Assembly: GCA_963668365.1 (NCBI GenBank) | Contig: OY764266.1 | Location: forward strand, 2,046,001 to 2,110,000 | DNA from: VXNE01 sp963668365 | GTDB taxonomy: Bacteria; Pseudomonadota; Gammaproteobacteria; Pseudomonadales; Azotimanducaceae | DNA length: 64,000 bases | Reading direction: 5' to 3' | Shown: in pieces, positions 18,621 through 27,973 of the stretch | How positions within the stretch are numbered: the first letter of the stretch is position 1 | Layout of the letters: each line of letters begins with the position of its first letter | Made by a program: the position numbers and the translations under genes | The notes under the pieces: model-generated | Database searches by the model: none | What the model was told of the DNA's origin: nothing | Seen by the model: only the letters and a program-made list of their open reading frames with translations

Positions 18621-19661
18621 ATGTTCAAGGCCATTCGCGGAATATTCTCGAAAGATCTTTCCATTGATCTTGGCACGGCCAACACTCTCATCTACGTGCG
18701 CGGCAAGGGCATTGTTCTCGATGAGCCTTCGGTAGTGGCGATTCGAGACAGCAACAACCAGCGCAGCGTTGCGGCGGTCGGCGCGCAGGCGAAACGCATG
18801 CTCGGACGCACCCCTGGCAGCATCACCGCCATTCGACCGTTGCGCGACGGCGTCATTGCCGACTTCGTCGTCACCGAAAAGATGCTTCAGTATTTCATCA
18901 GGAAGGTCCACGAGAACGCCTTTATCCGTCCGAGTCCGCGCGTGCTGGTATGTGTGCCGTGCCAGTCCACCGAGTTGGAGCGGCGGGCAATCACGGAGTC
19001 GGCGGAGTCGGCTGGAGCGCGGGACGTGCGCTTGATCGAAGAACCCATGGCCGCCGCCCTGGGTGCCGGCCTGCCGGTGCATGAAGCCTGGGGCACGATG
19101 GTGGTCGATGTCGGTGGGGGCACCACCGAGATCGCGATCATTTCACTGAACAGCATTGTTTACAGCGAGACGGTTCGCGTTGGGGGCGACCGTTTCGACG
19201 AGGCCATCGCCAACTATGTTCGACGGACCAAGGGCAGCCTGATCGGCGAGGCGACGGCGGAGCGCATCAAGCAGGAGATCGGTGCCGCGTTTCCGCTGGA
19301 CGAGAAACTCGAGATCGACGTGCGCGGACGAAACCTGGCAGAAGGCGTGCCCCGCAGTCTCACGCTGGACAGCACGGCGATACTCGAGGCGTTGCAGGAT
19401 CCCCTCTCCATGATCGTTCAGCACGTCAAGACAGCGTTGGAACAGACGCCGCCCGAGCTCTCGTCGGACATCGGCGAAACGGGGTTCGTGTTGACCGGTG
19501 GCGGGGCCCTTTTGCGGGGCCTGGATACGTTGCTTTCGGAAGAGACCGGGCTGCCCGTGGTGGTGGCGGAGGATCCGTTGACCTGCGTCGCGAGGGGTGG
19601 GGGCCGGGCCCTCGAACTCATGGACGAAGGCATGGATGCGGAGATGCTTGTCTACCGATGA
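18621..19661 (+). CDS. mreB: Rod-shape-determining protein MreB
   Basis: A 346-residue bacterial actin that forms filaments under the inner membrane and guides peptidoglycan synthesis in the rod complex with MreC and MreD. The actin-fold phosphate-binding motifs are clear: SIDLGTANTLIY (about 14-25), MVVDVGGGTTEIA (about 160) and VLTGGGALLRG (about 293). The N-terminus MFKAIRGIFSKDLSIDLGTAN is the usual MreB start. No good Shine-Dalgarno is seen before the ATG. The next gene, mreC, is separated by a spacer made of 45-bp repeats. Confidence 0.98.
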   Translation: MFKAIRGIFSKDLSIDLGTANTLIYVRGKGIVLDEPSVVAIRDSNNQRSVAAVGAQAKRMLGRTPGSITAIRPLRDGVIADFVVTEKMLQYFIRKVHENAFIRPSPRVLVCVPCQSTELERRAITESAESAGARDVRLIEEPMAAALGAGLPVHEAWGTMVVDVGGGTTEIAIISLNSIVYSETVRVGGDRFDEAIANYVRRTKGSLIGEATAERIKQEIGAAFPLDEKLEIDVRGRNLAEGVPRSLTLDSTAILEALQDPLSMIVQHVKTALEQTPPELSSDIGETGFVLTGGGALLRGLDTLLSEETGLPVVVAEDPLTCVARGGGRALELMDEGMDAEMLVYR

Positions 19662-19668
19662 CCCGGTT

Positions 19669-19800
19669 CGTTGCGAGGGGATGCCTCTCGCGCACCCCGG
19701 CTGAAGGCTTTTCCATGCGAGGGGACGCCCCTCGCGCACCCCGGCTGAAGGCTGTTTTCATGCGAGGGGACGCCCCTCGCGCACCCCGGCTGAAGGCTCT
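19669..19800. repeat. Three tandem units of a 45-bp palindromic repeat filling the mreB-mreC spacer
   Basis: Units begin near 19669 (diverged, about 44-45 bp), 19714 and 19759. Each contains a hairpin GCGAGGGG-ACG-CCCCTCGC (8-bp stem, 3-base loop) followed by GCACCCCGGCTGAAGGCT. The array occupies nearly everything between the mreB stop (19661) and the mreC GTG (19801). The GAAGG in the last unit ends four bases before the GTG and is the only visible ribosome binding site. The same unit occurs eight times in frame in lptA. Confidence 0.95.
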
Positions 19801-20646
19801 GTGAAAGGCCTGTTCGCGCGAGAAGCGAGCGCCGGATACCTGCTTGCTGGCCTTGCCACCCTGTCGGTTCTGCTTGTTTTCGTCGAAGCGAACACGCGTT
19901 TTCTGGTTCCTGTCCGGTCGGTGATCGGCACCGTTGCGCAACCCGTATATGTGCTGGCAAATGTGCCTGCGAACATCTGGAAGGCCGGCGGCTGGTTTTC
20001 AGACGTCGTCTCTGATCGCACGGGAATGCGCGCGCGGATATCGCAACTGGAGGAACGGGTGGCAGACCTGTCTGCGGTCTCTCAGCAGCTTGCCTCCATG
20101 CGCGAGGAGAACAACCGGCTGCGCGAGCTTCTCGGCAGCAGTGCGCGAGTGCCGGGGCAAAGACTCATCGCCGAACTGGTCGCGGTGGTGCCGGACGTAC
20201 AGAAGCACCGGGTCGTGATCAACAAGGGTACGGCCGATGGTGTCGCGGTGGGCGCGGCGGTGATCGACACCCGCGGCCTGTATGGACAGATCATCGAGAC
20301 GGCCCGAATGACGAGCGTCGTGTTGCTTATCACCGATACAACCCATGCGGTTCCCGCCGAAGTCGGCCGCAACAACATTCGCGTGATTGCCGCGGGACTA
20401 GGCGAGTATGACCATCTCGAACTGGAGGCTGTCCCGAAGTCGGCTGACATTCGTGAGGGCGACATCCTGTACAGTTCCGGACTGGGCGGACGCTTCCCGC
20501 AAGGCTACCCGGTGGGCACGGTCATTGAAGTTGAACGGTTGCGAACGGAGATTTTTGCCTTCGTCAAAGTGAGACCGGCGGCGAACCTGGATCGCAGTCG
20601 CCATGTCCTGGTCGTGTCCCGGCTCCCCGTCGGAGAGCCGGAGTGA
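19801..20646 (+). CDS. mreC: Rod-shape-determining protein MreC
   Basis: A 281-residue bitopic membrane protein that links MreB to the periplasmic wall enzymes. It has a short cytoplasmic N-terminus, a membrane helix (about 10-30), a coiled coil (RISQLEERVADLSAVSQQLASMREENNRLRELL, split here only by description, about 78-112) and the periplasmic beta domain (VVINKGTADGVAVGAAVIDTRG and GDILYSSGLGGRFPQGYPVG, both typical of MreC). The start is GTG 19801 directly after the repeat array. The stop overlaps the mreD start. Confidence 0.96.
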   Translation: MKGLFAREASAGYLLAGLATLSVLLVFVEANTRFLVPVRSVIGTVAQPVYVLANVPANIWKAGGWFSDVVSDRTGMRARISQLEERVADLSAVSQQLASMREENNRLRELLGSSARVPGQRLIAELVAVVPDVQKHRVVINKGTADGVAVGAAVIDTRGLYGQIIETARMTSVVLLITDTTHAVPAEVGRNNIRVIAAGLGEYDHLELEAVPKSADIREGDILYSSGLGGRFPQGYPVGTVIEVERLRTEIFAFVKVRPAANLDRSRHVLVVSRLPVGEPE

Positions 20647-21137
20647 TTCCCTTTCGCGGCGGATGGGCAGTTGTCCTGACGCTCCTGCTTGCCCTGACGC
20701 TTTCCGTGACGCAGGTTCCGTTCCATACGCCCTGGTGGTTCGCCCTGCTGCGACCCGAGTGGGTCCTGCTTGCCGTGTTCTATTGGGGCGTGGAGCGGCC
20801 CGATCGGGTTCCCATGATCTTCGTATGGCTCCTTGGTCTCGTTCTCGATGTCTTGCAAGGAGGTCCTCTCGGCATCAACGGGCTTTGCCTGGCGGCGGTC
20901 GTCTCCGTGGCCTGGTCGTTCTACGAACGCATTCGAATGTACTCCCGCATACAGCAGGCGGTCGTGCTGTTCTTTCTGGCGCTTGGACTGGAAGGGGTCA
21001 AGAGCATCGCGGCAGCGCTGGTGCAGGGTACGCCGATATCGGTTACGTTGGTCGTGCCCGCCGTCATCACGATGCTCATGTGGCCGCTCGTTGCGGAGTT
21101 GATTCAGCGCTTTACACGACGCCTGGCCTGGGGATGA
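20643..21137 (+). CDS. mreD: Rod-shape-determining protein MreD
   Basis: A 164-residue integral membrane protein with five or six hydrophobic helices, the third partner in the rod complex. The N-terminal region (residues about 35-60, RPEWVLLAVFYWGVERPDRV) and GLVLDVLQGGPLGINGL fit MreD. The GTG start at 20643 overlaps the mreC stop (GTGA). Confidence 0.93.
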   Translation: MIPFRGGWAVVLTLLLALTLSVTQVPFHTPWWFALLRPEWVLLAVFYWGVERPDRVPMIFVWLLGLVLDVLQGGPLGINGLCLAAVVSVAWSFYERIRMYSRIQQAVVLFFLALGLEGVKSIAAALVQGTPISVTLVVPAVITMLMWPLVAELIQRFTRRLAWG

Positions 21138-21169
21138 CCGGGCGTTTCATCTAGCTGGCGGAGCGGTCG

Positions 21170-24100
21170 TTGGCGGCACTCGCACGAACTGCACTATTAC
21201 TGACCACTGTGCTGGTGGCGTGTTTCGCGCTGCTACAGGCCGGGGGGCGCCTGCTCTTCGCACATCTTGCCGAGTTCGAAGATCGCGTCAATGCGAGTCT
21301 CGAGGAGCGGGGCGTTTCGATTGAAGGCATTGAGGGATCCTGGCGGTATCTGAACCCATCGGTCTCCGCTGCCATGCTCAGCTTCGGCGGAGGCAAAATC
21401 GAGGGGTTGGAGCTTGAACTCGATGTTCTCGAGAGCCTTTGGCGCAACCGGCTCGTGGCGCGCCGACTGCACGTCGCGTCGTCGCGTCTGCATTTCGTGC
21501 GGACGCCTTCCGGCTGGCAACTGGGTGGCGAAGCCGGCGACATGGAGCTGGGTGAATTCCTGAGGCACACCGACGAACTGAAGCTGGCCGGTCGAATCGA
21601 GCTGCAGGGATACTCCGCGGCGGGCGCCCTGTACGCCGAGGTCTCGGCGACGAATCGTGGTGATCGGCATCGGTGGCAGGCGACTGTCGTTCCGGCGAGC
21701 GCCGGGGAGCGCGAGGGTGGACCCCTCGCAGGAAAAGGACAGGAGCCGAGGGTGCCGGCCGTGTCGCAAGAAAGCTGCGGCTGCATTCTCGTCGACCTGG
21801 ATCTGACCGTAGGCGGCGACCAACCCGCGGGCGCCGCCCGGTTTCTTGCCGATGGCTTATCGCTTGCCGGCGGACTTGCCAGGGCGCTTTCCCTGCCGGA
21901 GTTTCGGCTTGACATCGACGGACATTGGACCGGCGACGGTGCTCGGGCCGCAGTCGTGGCGGACGCACGGATATCGAGTGGGATCGAGCGGCCGCTGGAC
22001 GTCGTCGTTGCGACCGTGGCGCAAGCGTTGGATGGCGACAGCATGTATCGAGGCGTCGCCTCGGTGCGGGCGACGGCGGGCGAGGCCGTCGTCGGGATCG
22101 ACGGAATCAACGTGCGCGGCGATGGCGACGGGGTCGGATTCTGGTTCGATGGCACCGACATTGCCGCGGTGAACGCGTTGCTCGCTTCCGGGATGGGGGC
22201 GCACGGGCACTGGTTCGACGGTGTCGCCGCCGCCGGCAGAATGGAGGCGGTTCGGGTCCACCTGGGCAGGCGCGGCTTCGCCTACGAAGCGCGTCTCGAA
22301 AACGTCTCCACGTCGAATTATCGGGGAGTTCCACAAGTGGTGAATGGCTGCGGGTCCCTGCGAGGCCATCTTCGATCCTTTCGGATCGACTTTCGCTGCG
22401 AGGCCGTACGTTTCGGTCTGCCGCAGTACTTCGACAGCTCGTTGGACTACGATGTCGCGTCAGGAGACATCACATTCTGGTTCGAGCGGGGCTACCTGGG
22501 GGTGCGCGGCAACGTGGCGGTCGCGGGGGGCGCCGCCGCCGGGGGAGGCGGCTTTGCCCTCACCCGGCCACGGGACCCCCTGGAAGGGCGATTGGTCCTC
22601 CTCGGGCTGGCGGACGGCGTGGGCATGGATATGATCAAGCGCCACTTGCCGCAGGAACTGGGCAGTGGTCTCAGGGATTGGCTGAAGTCGAGCCTGGTTG
22701 CCGGGCAATTGAACGCTGCTTCGACCGTCTATCACGGGCACACGCAGACCCGCCCCGGGTTGCCCAACCGCCGCTTTGAGGTCGCCGGACTGGTGGTCGA
22801 CGGAACGGTGGACTACCACGAGGACTGGCCGGCGGCCCAGGCTCTGCGGGGAAGCGTCACCATCACCGGGAGCGAGGCGCGCGCGCGCGTAGTCGAAGGT
22901 GTCGTGTTCGGGAGCGTGATCAGCGACTCCACCCTCCGGACGCCGCTGAGCGGCGGGTACGTGGACATTGCGCTGAACGCGCAGGCGCCTGCCGGAAAGG
23001 CCCTGGACTTCGTGCGGACGACGCCACTCGCTGACGAACTGCACTTCGTGTCCCAGGTCTGGCGGGGCGACGGCGCACTGGAAATCGAAGGCGGACTGCG
23101 GATTCCGATCGACGACGAGTCCGATCACGTCGACCTTGACCTCGCGCTCGAACTCGACGACGTCATGCTCGACCTGGCCGACCTCGGGTTGTTGTTTGCG
23201 CGGCTGAACGGCAGCGCGCATTTCCGGTCTCCGCACCACCTGTCCGCCACTGCCGTCGAGGGATCCCTGTTCGGTTTCCCCGTGCACGTTTCGTCATTGA
23301 CTTCCGAAGAAGCGAACATCATCGATATTCGTGGAACGGCTGATGTCGCAGACGTCTACCGCATGCTCGAAATCCGGAACTACCCGGAGGCGGCCGGCGT
23401 GTTCGGGTTCAATGCGCGGCTATGGGCTTTCGCGGAACCGTCCCGAGCTCCGGAACTGACCATCGAATCCGATGGGGTGGGAGTCGCCCTGGACCTGCCG
23501 CCGCCCTTGCACAAGTCTGCGAGCGAGCCTCGCCGACTCGAACTCGAACTGGTGTTCGACGATGACTACACCCGCGCAGACGTGCGCGGCGAGAGGTTTG
23601 CAGGCTGGTTCCACGCCCGCGGCGGCGACCTCGTGCGCGGCGCGATCGGCATCGGCGTTCCGACGGGGCGCCCCGACTTCTCGTCGTCGGACATTCGCCT
23701 GTCCGGACAACTGAAAACGATTCGGATCGAGGGGGACGGTTCCGCCCGGATTCCGCCGTCTGTGCCATGGCGACTCGAAAACCTCGCGGTCGAGAGCCTC
23801 TGGCTCGGCGACATCGAACTCACGGATGTGGTGCTCAACGGGATCGCCGCCCGGGAGGAGGCTGCCATCGGGATCGACAGCAACGAGGTCCGGGGCACGG
23901 TTGTAGCGGCCGGCGAGGAACCCCTTCTCGTGGCGCTGGATGAAGTCCGTTTCCCCGCGGGGGAGTCCGAAGGCGACCTGCTGGACGTCTCGGTGTTCGA
24001 CGAGGTCCCTGCTGCCGACGTCATGATCGGCAAGGCCCTGGTCGGCGAAGACGAGCATGGCAGTTGGCAGTTCGGCATTCGGCGCGACGATGGCAGCATT

Positions 24101-24853
24101 CGCCTGACGAACCTCCTGGGCGATATCAAGGGCATGCGCATCGAAGCCGCTGACGACGTGGTTTGGACGAGGGAATCCGACACGTCCTATTTCAATGGTC
24201 GGGTCACCGCGGGCGACCTTGCGCTCGTGTTGCCGCAGTGGGGCTATGCGCCCAGCGTCGAGAGCGCCAGTGTCGACATCGAGGCGACGGTGGAGTGGCC
24301 GGGTTCGCCGCTCAACTTCGAACCGGGCGACCTTGGCGGCAGCATGCGAATGGCGATCGACACGGGCAGATTCCTCGATGTGGACGAAGTTGCGGGCACG
24401 AAGATCCTCGCATTGCTCAATTTCACAAATGTCGCGCGACGCCTGGCGCTCGACTTTTCCGATGTCTTCGAACGGGGGATCGGCTTTGATCGGATCCGGG
24501 CAAACGGCGATCTCGACGACGGCGTCCTGTCGTTTGTCGAACCGATGGAAATACACGGGCCGGGTTCGGATTTCAGGATCAACGGCACGGTGGACCTCGC
24601 GGACGGCACGCTGAACAACGAGATGATCGTCACGTTGCCGCTGTCGTCGAGTTTGCCGTGGTACGCCGCCTGGCTGGCCACGACCGAACCGGTGTCGGCC
24701 GTCGGCGTGCTGGTGGGACGCCAGATCTTCAAGGAACAGATCAAGACGCTCTCGAGTGCCAAGTATCGGATCACGGGCACGATAGAGGAGCCCAACCCGG
24801 AGTTCGTTGATATATTCAGGAGCGAAATGGAGCACCCGGGGGAGGTGGAGTGA
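21170..24853 (+). CDS. yhdP: YhdP-family AsmA-like envelope lipid-transport protein
   Basis: A 1227-residue AsmA-like protein with one N-terminal membrane anchor (about residues 5-27) and a long repeated beta-strand region. In this family the periplasmic part is thought to bridge inner and outer membranes and move phospholipids. N-terminal EERGVSIEGIEGSWRYLNPS and the C-terminal ILALLNFTNVARRLALDFSDVF region match the TIGR02099/YhdP type. The first codon is TTG at 21170, with GGCGGAGCGG upstream. It lies between mreD and tldD as in many gammaproteobacteria, but rng is absent. A degenerate copy of the 45-bp palindromic repeat sits in frame near residues 178-189. Confidence 0.93.
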   Translation: MAALARTALLLTTVLVACFALLQAGGRLLFAHLAEFEDRVNASLEERGVSIEGIEGSWRYLNPSVSAAMLSFGGGKIEGLELELDVLESLWRNRLVARRLHVASSRLHFVRTPSGWQLGGEAGDMELGEFLRHTDELKLAGRIELQGYSAAGALYAEVSATNRGDRHRWQATVVPASAGEREGGPLAGKGQEPRVPAVSQESCGCILVDLDLTVGGDQPAGAARFLADGLSLAGGLARALSLPEFRLDIDGHWTGDGARAAVVADARISSGIERPLDVVVATVAQALDGDSMYRGVASVRATAGEAVVGIDGINVRGDGDGVGFWFDGTDIAAVNALLASGMGAHGHWFDGVAAAGRMEAVRVHLGRRGFAYEARLENVSTSNYRGVPQVVNGCGSLRGHLRSFRIDFRCEAVRFGLPQYFDSSLDYDVASGDITFWFERGYLGVRGNVAVAGGAAAGGGGFALTRPRDPLEGRLVLLGLADGVGMDMIKRHLPQELGSGLRDWLKSSLVAGQLNAASTVYHGHTQTRPGLPNRRFEVAGLVVDGTVDYHEDWPAAQALRGSVTITGSEARARVVEGVVFGSVISDSTLRTPLSGGYVDIALNAQAPAGKALDFVRTTPLADELHFVSQVWRGDGALEIEGGLRIPIDDESDHVDLDLALELDDVMLDLADLGLLFARLNGSAHFRSPHHLSATAVEGSLFGFPVHVSSLTSEEANIIDIRGTADVADVYRMLEIRNYPEAAGVFGFNARLWAFAEPSRAPELTIESDGVGVALDLPPPLHKSASEPRRLELELVFDDDYTRADVRGERFAGWFHARGGDLVRGAIGIGVPTGRPDFSSSDIRLSGQLKTIRIEGDGSARIPPSVPWRLENLAVESLWLGDIELTDVVLNGIAAREEAAIGIDSNEVRGTVVAAGEEPLLVALDEVRFPAGESEGDLLDVSVFDEVPAADVMIGKALVGEDEHGSWQFGIRRDDGSIRLTNLLGDIKGMRIEAADDVVWTRESDTSYFNGRVTAGDLALVLPQWGYAPSVESASVDIEATVEWPGSPLNFEPGDLGGSMRMAIDTGRFLDVDEVAGTKILALLNFTNVARRLALDFSDVFERGIGFDRIRANGDLDDGVLSFVEPMEIHGPGSDFRINGTVDLADGTLNNEMIVTLPLSSSLPWYAAWLATTEPVSAVGVLVGRQIFKEQIKTLSSAKYRITGTIEEPNPEFVDIFRSEMEHPGEVE
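21701..21735 (-). repeat. Degenerate single copy of the 45-bp palindromic repeat inside yhdP
   Basis: The stretch GCCGGGGAGCGCGAGGG then TGGA then CCCCTCGCA matches the reverse complement of the lptA/mreBC unit, except that the hairpin loop region reads TGGA in place of GCGT and one base differs after the second stem arm. It keeps the yhdP reading frame and encodes AGEREGGPLAGK, a charged, Gly-rich stretch unlike its surroundings. The reading frame used here differs from that used in lptA. Confidence 0.75.
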
Positions 24854-26298
24854 CGCAACTCGTTGAGACCGCCAAGCGGGACCTGTGGGAGGCGGGCGAA
24901 ATTGGCGAGCAGGATGTATCGCGTCTGATCGGACGGCTCATGCACCGGCAGGTGGATGCGGGCGAACTGTTCTTCCAGCAGAGGCGTCTGGAGTCCTGGA
25001 CCCTGGAGGACGGGATCGTCAAGGACGGCGCCTTCAGCGTCGATAGGGGGGCGGGAGTGCGTGCCGTCAGCGGCGAGAAGACAGGGTTCGCCTACGCTGA
25101 CGATATCGTCCTGCCCGCGCTGGGCAAGGCTGCGGATGCGGCGCGCACGATCGCCCGTACCGGAGGTGACGGCTCGATTCAGGCCTATCGCCGGCGCGAT
25201 GTGACGCCGCGCTACTCGGACATCGATCCCCTGGCGTCGTTCCCGGACCGGGACAAGGTGGCGCTTCTGGGGCGCGCGGATGCATTCGCGCGCGGGCTGG
25301 ACCCCTGCGTCAAGCAGGTGACGGCACGTCTCGCGGCGAGCTTTGAGACGAACCTGGTGGTGGGCAGCGACGGCACCTTCGCGGGCGACGTGCGCCCGCT
25401 GGTGCGCTTCGACGTTGCCGTGATCGTCGAGAGGGATGGCCGGCGAGAACGCGGTTTCGCGGGTGGAGGCGGGCGTCACGATTTCTCTTGGATCCTGTCC
25501 GACGGCGCGGATGAGGAAACGCGGAAATACGCGCGCGAAGCGGTGCGGCAGGCGCTCGTGAATCTCGACGCCGTGGACGCGCCGGCAGGTTCGATGCCGG
25601 TGGTCCTCGCGCCGGGGTGGGCCGGGGTGCTGCTGCATGAAGCCGTTGGGCATGGTCTGGAGGGGGATTTCAACCGCAAGGGAACGTCCGCCTATGCGGG
25701 AAGGATGGGCGAGAAAGTAGCGTCAGACCTGTGCACGGTCGTCGATGACGCGACAATGGATGGCAGGCGCGGATCGCTCAACCTCGACGATGAAGGCACA
25801 GCGGGCCAGCGCACCGTGCTCATCGAAAACGGTGTGCTCAAGGGATACATGCAGGACAAGCTCAACGCGCGCCTGATGAAGATGGCGCCCACCGGCAACG
25901 GGCGCCGGGAATCCTACGCTTGCCTGCCCATGCCTCGAATGACGAATACTCTATTGCTGGCGGGAGGGTCCGATCCGGAGGAGATCATCGCCAGTGTCGG
26001 TGACGGTGTGTATGCCGTCAGCTTCGGAGGCGGGCAGGTGGACATCACGTCCGGACGGTTCGTTTTCTCCGCCACGGAGGCGTACAGGATCGAGAACGGC
26101 AGGATCGCGACGCCGATCAGGGGAATGAGCCTGGTGGGCAGCGGGCCTGAGGTCATGACCCGGGTGTCGATGGTCGGCAACGACCTGGCTCTCGATCAAG
26201 GGATCGGCACCTGCGGAAAGGAGGGACAGACCGTGCCCGTCGGGGTCGGGCAACCGACGGTCAAGATCGACGAGATCACCGTCGGCGGCACCGCCTGA
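24850..26298 (+). CDS. tldD: Metalloprotease TldD
   Basis: A 482-residue subunit of the TldD/TldE (PmbA) zinc protease that degrades unfolded peptides and matures some modified peptides. The zinc motif HExxxH is His263-Glu264-...-His268 in LLHEAVGHGLEGD; the third ligand region C-terminal to it (SYACLPMPRMTNT) is also present. The GTG start at 24850 overlaps the yhdP stop, and GGGGGAGG upstream gives a strong ribosome binding site. Confidence 0.96.
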   Translation: MTQLVETAKRDLWEAGEIGEQDVSRLIGRLMHRQVDAGELFFQQRRLESWTLEDGIVKDGAFSVDRGAGVRAVSGEKTGFAYADDIVLPALGKAADAARTIARTGGDGSIQAYRRRDVTPRYSDIDPLASFPDRDKVALLGRADAFARGLDPCVKQVTARLAASFETNLVVGSDGTFAGDVRPLVRFDVAVIVERDGRRERGFAGGGGRHDFSWILSDGADEETRKYAREAVRQALVNLDAVDAPAGSMPVVLAPGWAGVLLHEAVGHGLEGDFNRKGTSAYAGRMGEKVASDLCTVVDDATMDGRRGSLNLDDEGTAGQRTVLIENGVLKGYMQDKLNARLMKMAPTGNGRRESYACLPMPRMTNTLLLAGGSDPEEIIASVGDGVYAVSFGGGQVDITSGRFVFSATEAYRIENGRIATPIRGMSLVGSGPEVMTRVSMVGNDLALDQGIGTCGKEGQTVPVGVGQPTVKIDEITVGGTA

Positions 26299-26301
26299 GG
26301 C

Positions 26302-27639
26302 ATGGACTCCGTGGACGTCGGCGATCTCGAGTCGGATCTCAAGGGGCTGGTCGGCGACATCCTCGAAGAAGCGAGAAGGCAGGGGGCGACGGCCGCGGAG
26401 GTCTCCGTGGGCGACGACGAGGGACTGACCGTCCTGGTGCGCCAGCGCGACATCGAGACCGTCGAGTTCAGCCAGGATCGCGGTTTCGGCATCACGGTGC
26501 ATGTGGGCGCCCGCAAGGGGACGGCCACCACCTCGGACAGCAGGCCCGACGCGGTGCGCGCCACGGTACGGGCAGCCCTCGGCATTGCGCGCCACACCGA
26601 AGAAGACGAATGCAATGGTCTTGCCGACCCGGAAAGAATGGCGCGGCATCTGCCGGACCTCGATCTGCATCACCCGTGGTCCGCGGATGCGGACGCGCTT
26701 CGGGACCTGGCGCTCGAGACCGAAGCCGCCGCGCTGGACTACGATGATCGGATAGTCAATTCCGAGGGCGCGGAGGTCTCGACGCAGCGTTCCTGCCGCG
26801 TCTACGGCAACACCCACGGCTTCGTGGGCGCCGTGACGGGGACGCGGCATGGCGTCCACTGCGCGGTGGTCGCATCGGAAGATTCGGGAATGGAGAGGGA
26901 TCACTGGTACAGCATGACCCGCGACCCGGCGGACCTGGAGGACCATGCGGGTGTTGGCAGGGAGGCCGCCAGGCGCGCCTTGGCCAGACTGGGCGCGAAG
27001 CCGATAAGGACCGGCAAATGGCCGGTGCTGTTCAGCCCGCGCATGGCGGCCGGTCTGATCGGGCACCTCATGGGCGCCATAAGCGGCGGCGCCCTGTACC
27101 GTCGCGCGTCGTACCTGACGGATTCACTCGGCAAGCGGATCGCGGCGAAGGCGGTAACCCTCTCGGAACACCCGCACCTGCCCAAGGCGCTGGGCAGCGC
27201 GGGTTTCGATGGCGACGGCGTCGCCACCGGCAGCAAGGCGTTTGTGCGGAACGGGCGCCTGGAACGCTATGTCCTCGGTTCCTACTCGGCCCGGCGCCTG
27301 GGGTTGGAGACCACCGGCAACGCGGGAGGCGTGTTCAATCTTCGACTGGAGACCGATACGGTTTGCCCTGCGGCGCTGATGCGGGAGATGGGGACCGGCC
27401 TCGTCGTAACCGAACTGATGGGCCAGGGGGTCGACATCGTCTCGGGACACTATTCGCGCGCCGCGGCGGGCATATGGATCGAGGGTGGCGAACCAGCGTA
27501 TCCGGTGGAGAAGGTGACCATCGCGTCGACACTCGACGACATGTTCCACGGCATCGTCGCCGCCGGCGATGACGTCGATCGCCGCGGCAACATCCACACC
27601 GGATCCATACTGGTCCGGTCCATGACCGTGGCGAACTGA
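26302..27639 (+). CDS. pmbA: Metalloprotease partner subunit PmbA/TldE
   Basis: A 445-residue protein of the same fold as TldD but without HExxxH, as expected for the non-catalytic partner. Typical segments are FSQDRGFGITVHVGARKGTA (about residues 54-74), YRRASYLTDSLGKRI (about 260) and the C-terminal GGEPAYPVEKVTIA. It starts three bases after the tldD stop; the two are cotranscribed. It ends 7 bases from the converging ptsH-like gene. Confidence 0.95.
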   Translation: MDSVDVGDLESDLKGLVGDILEEARRQGATAAEVSVGDDEGLTVLVRQRDIETVEFSQDRGFGITVHVGARKGTATTSDSRPDAVRATVRAALGIARHTEEDECNGLADPERMARHLPDLDLHHPWSADADALRDLALETEAAALDYDDRIVNSEGAEVSTQRSCRVYGNTHGFVGAVTGTRHGVHCAVVASEDSGMERDHWYSMTRDPADLEDHAGVGREAARRALARLGAKPIRTGKWPVLFSPRMAAGLIGHLMGAISGGALYRRASYLTDSLGKRIAAKAVTLSEHPHLPKALGSAGFDGDGVATGSKAFVRNGRLERYVLGSYSARRLGLETTGNAGGVFNLRLETDTVCPAALMREMGTGLVVTELMGQGVDIVSGHYSRAAAGIWIEGGEPAYPVEKVTIASTLDDMFHGIVAAGDDVDRRGNIHTGSILVRSMTVAN

Positions 27640-27646
27640 AGCGGCG

Positions 27647-27934
27647 CTATTGCTCTTCGCCGAAACGGTCTGCGATCAGGGCCGAGATCGCTTCGAACGC
27701 GTCTTCCTCCTCGTCGCCGCTGGTCCGCAGAGTCAGGATTGTCCCCTGGCCGGCGGCGAGCATTATCACCTTCATGATGCTCTTGGCGTCCACGCTCTTC
27801 TCTTCGACGCAGAGTTCGATGCTGCAGGTGAACGTCTTCGCGAGGTTGACGAGCTTCGCCGCGGCGCGGGCATGAAGCCCCAAGGCGTTGACGATGACGA
27901 CTTGACCATCGGTCACGGCGCTTGCTCCGAGCAC
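27647..27934 (-). CDS. HPr-family phosphocarrier (nitrogen PTS, NPr-like)
   Basis: A 95-residue HPr-fold protein. The phosphorylated His is in NALGLHARAAAK (His21 counted from the GTG at 27934) and the regulatory-site region is KSVDAKSIMKVIMLAAGQGT. In this location, after rpoN-hpf-ptsN, it would receive phosphate from PtsP and pass it to PtsN. GTG 27916 is a second possible start. rapZ, which usually lies between ptsN and this gene, is missing (39 bases separate them). Confidence 0.92.
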   Translation of the reverse strand: MLGASAVTDGQVVIVNALGLHARAAAKLVNLAKTFTCSIELCVEEKSVDAKSIMKVIMLAAGQGTILTLRTSGDEEEDAFEAISALIADRFGEEQ

Positions 27935-27973
27935 GTGGTCCTGGTCACGAAGAGTCTCGGGGCATCAGTCCGT

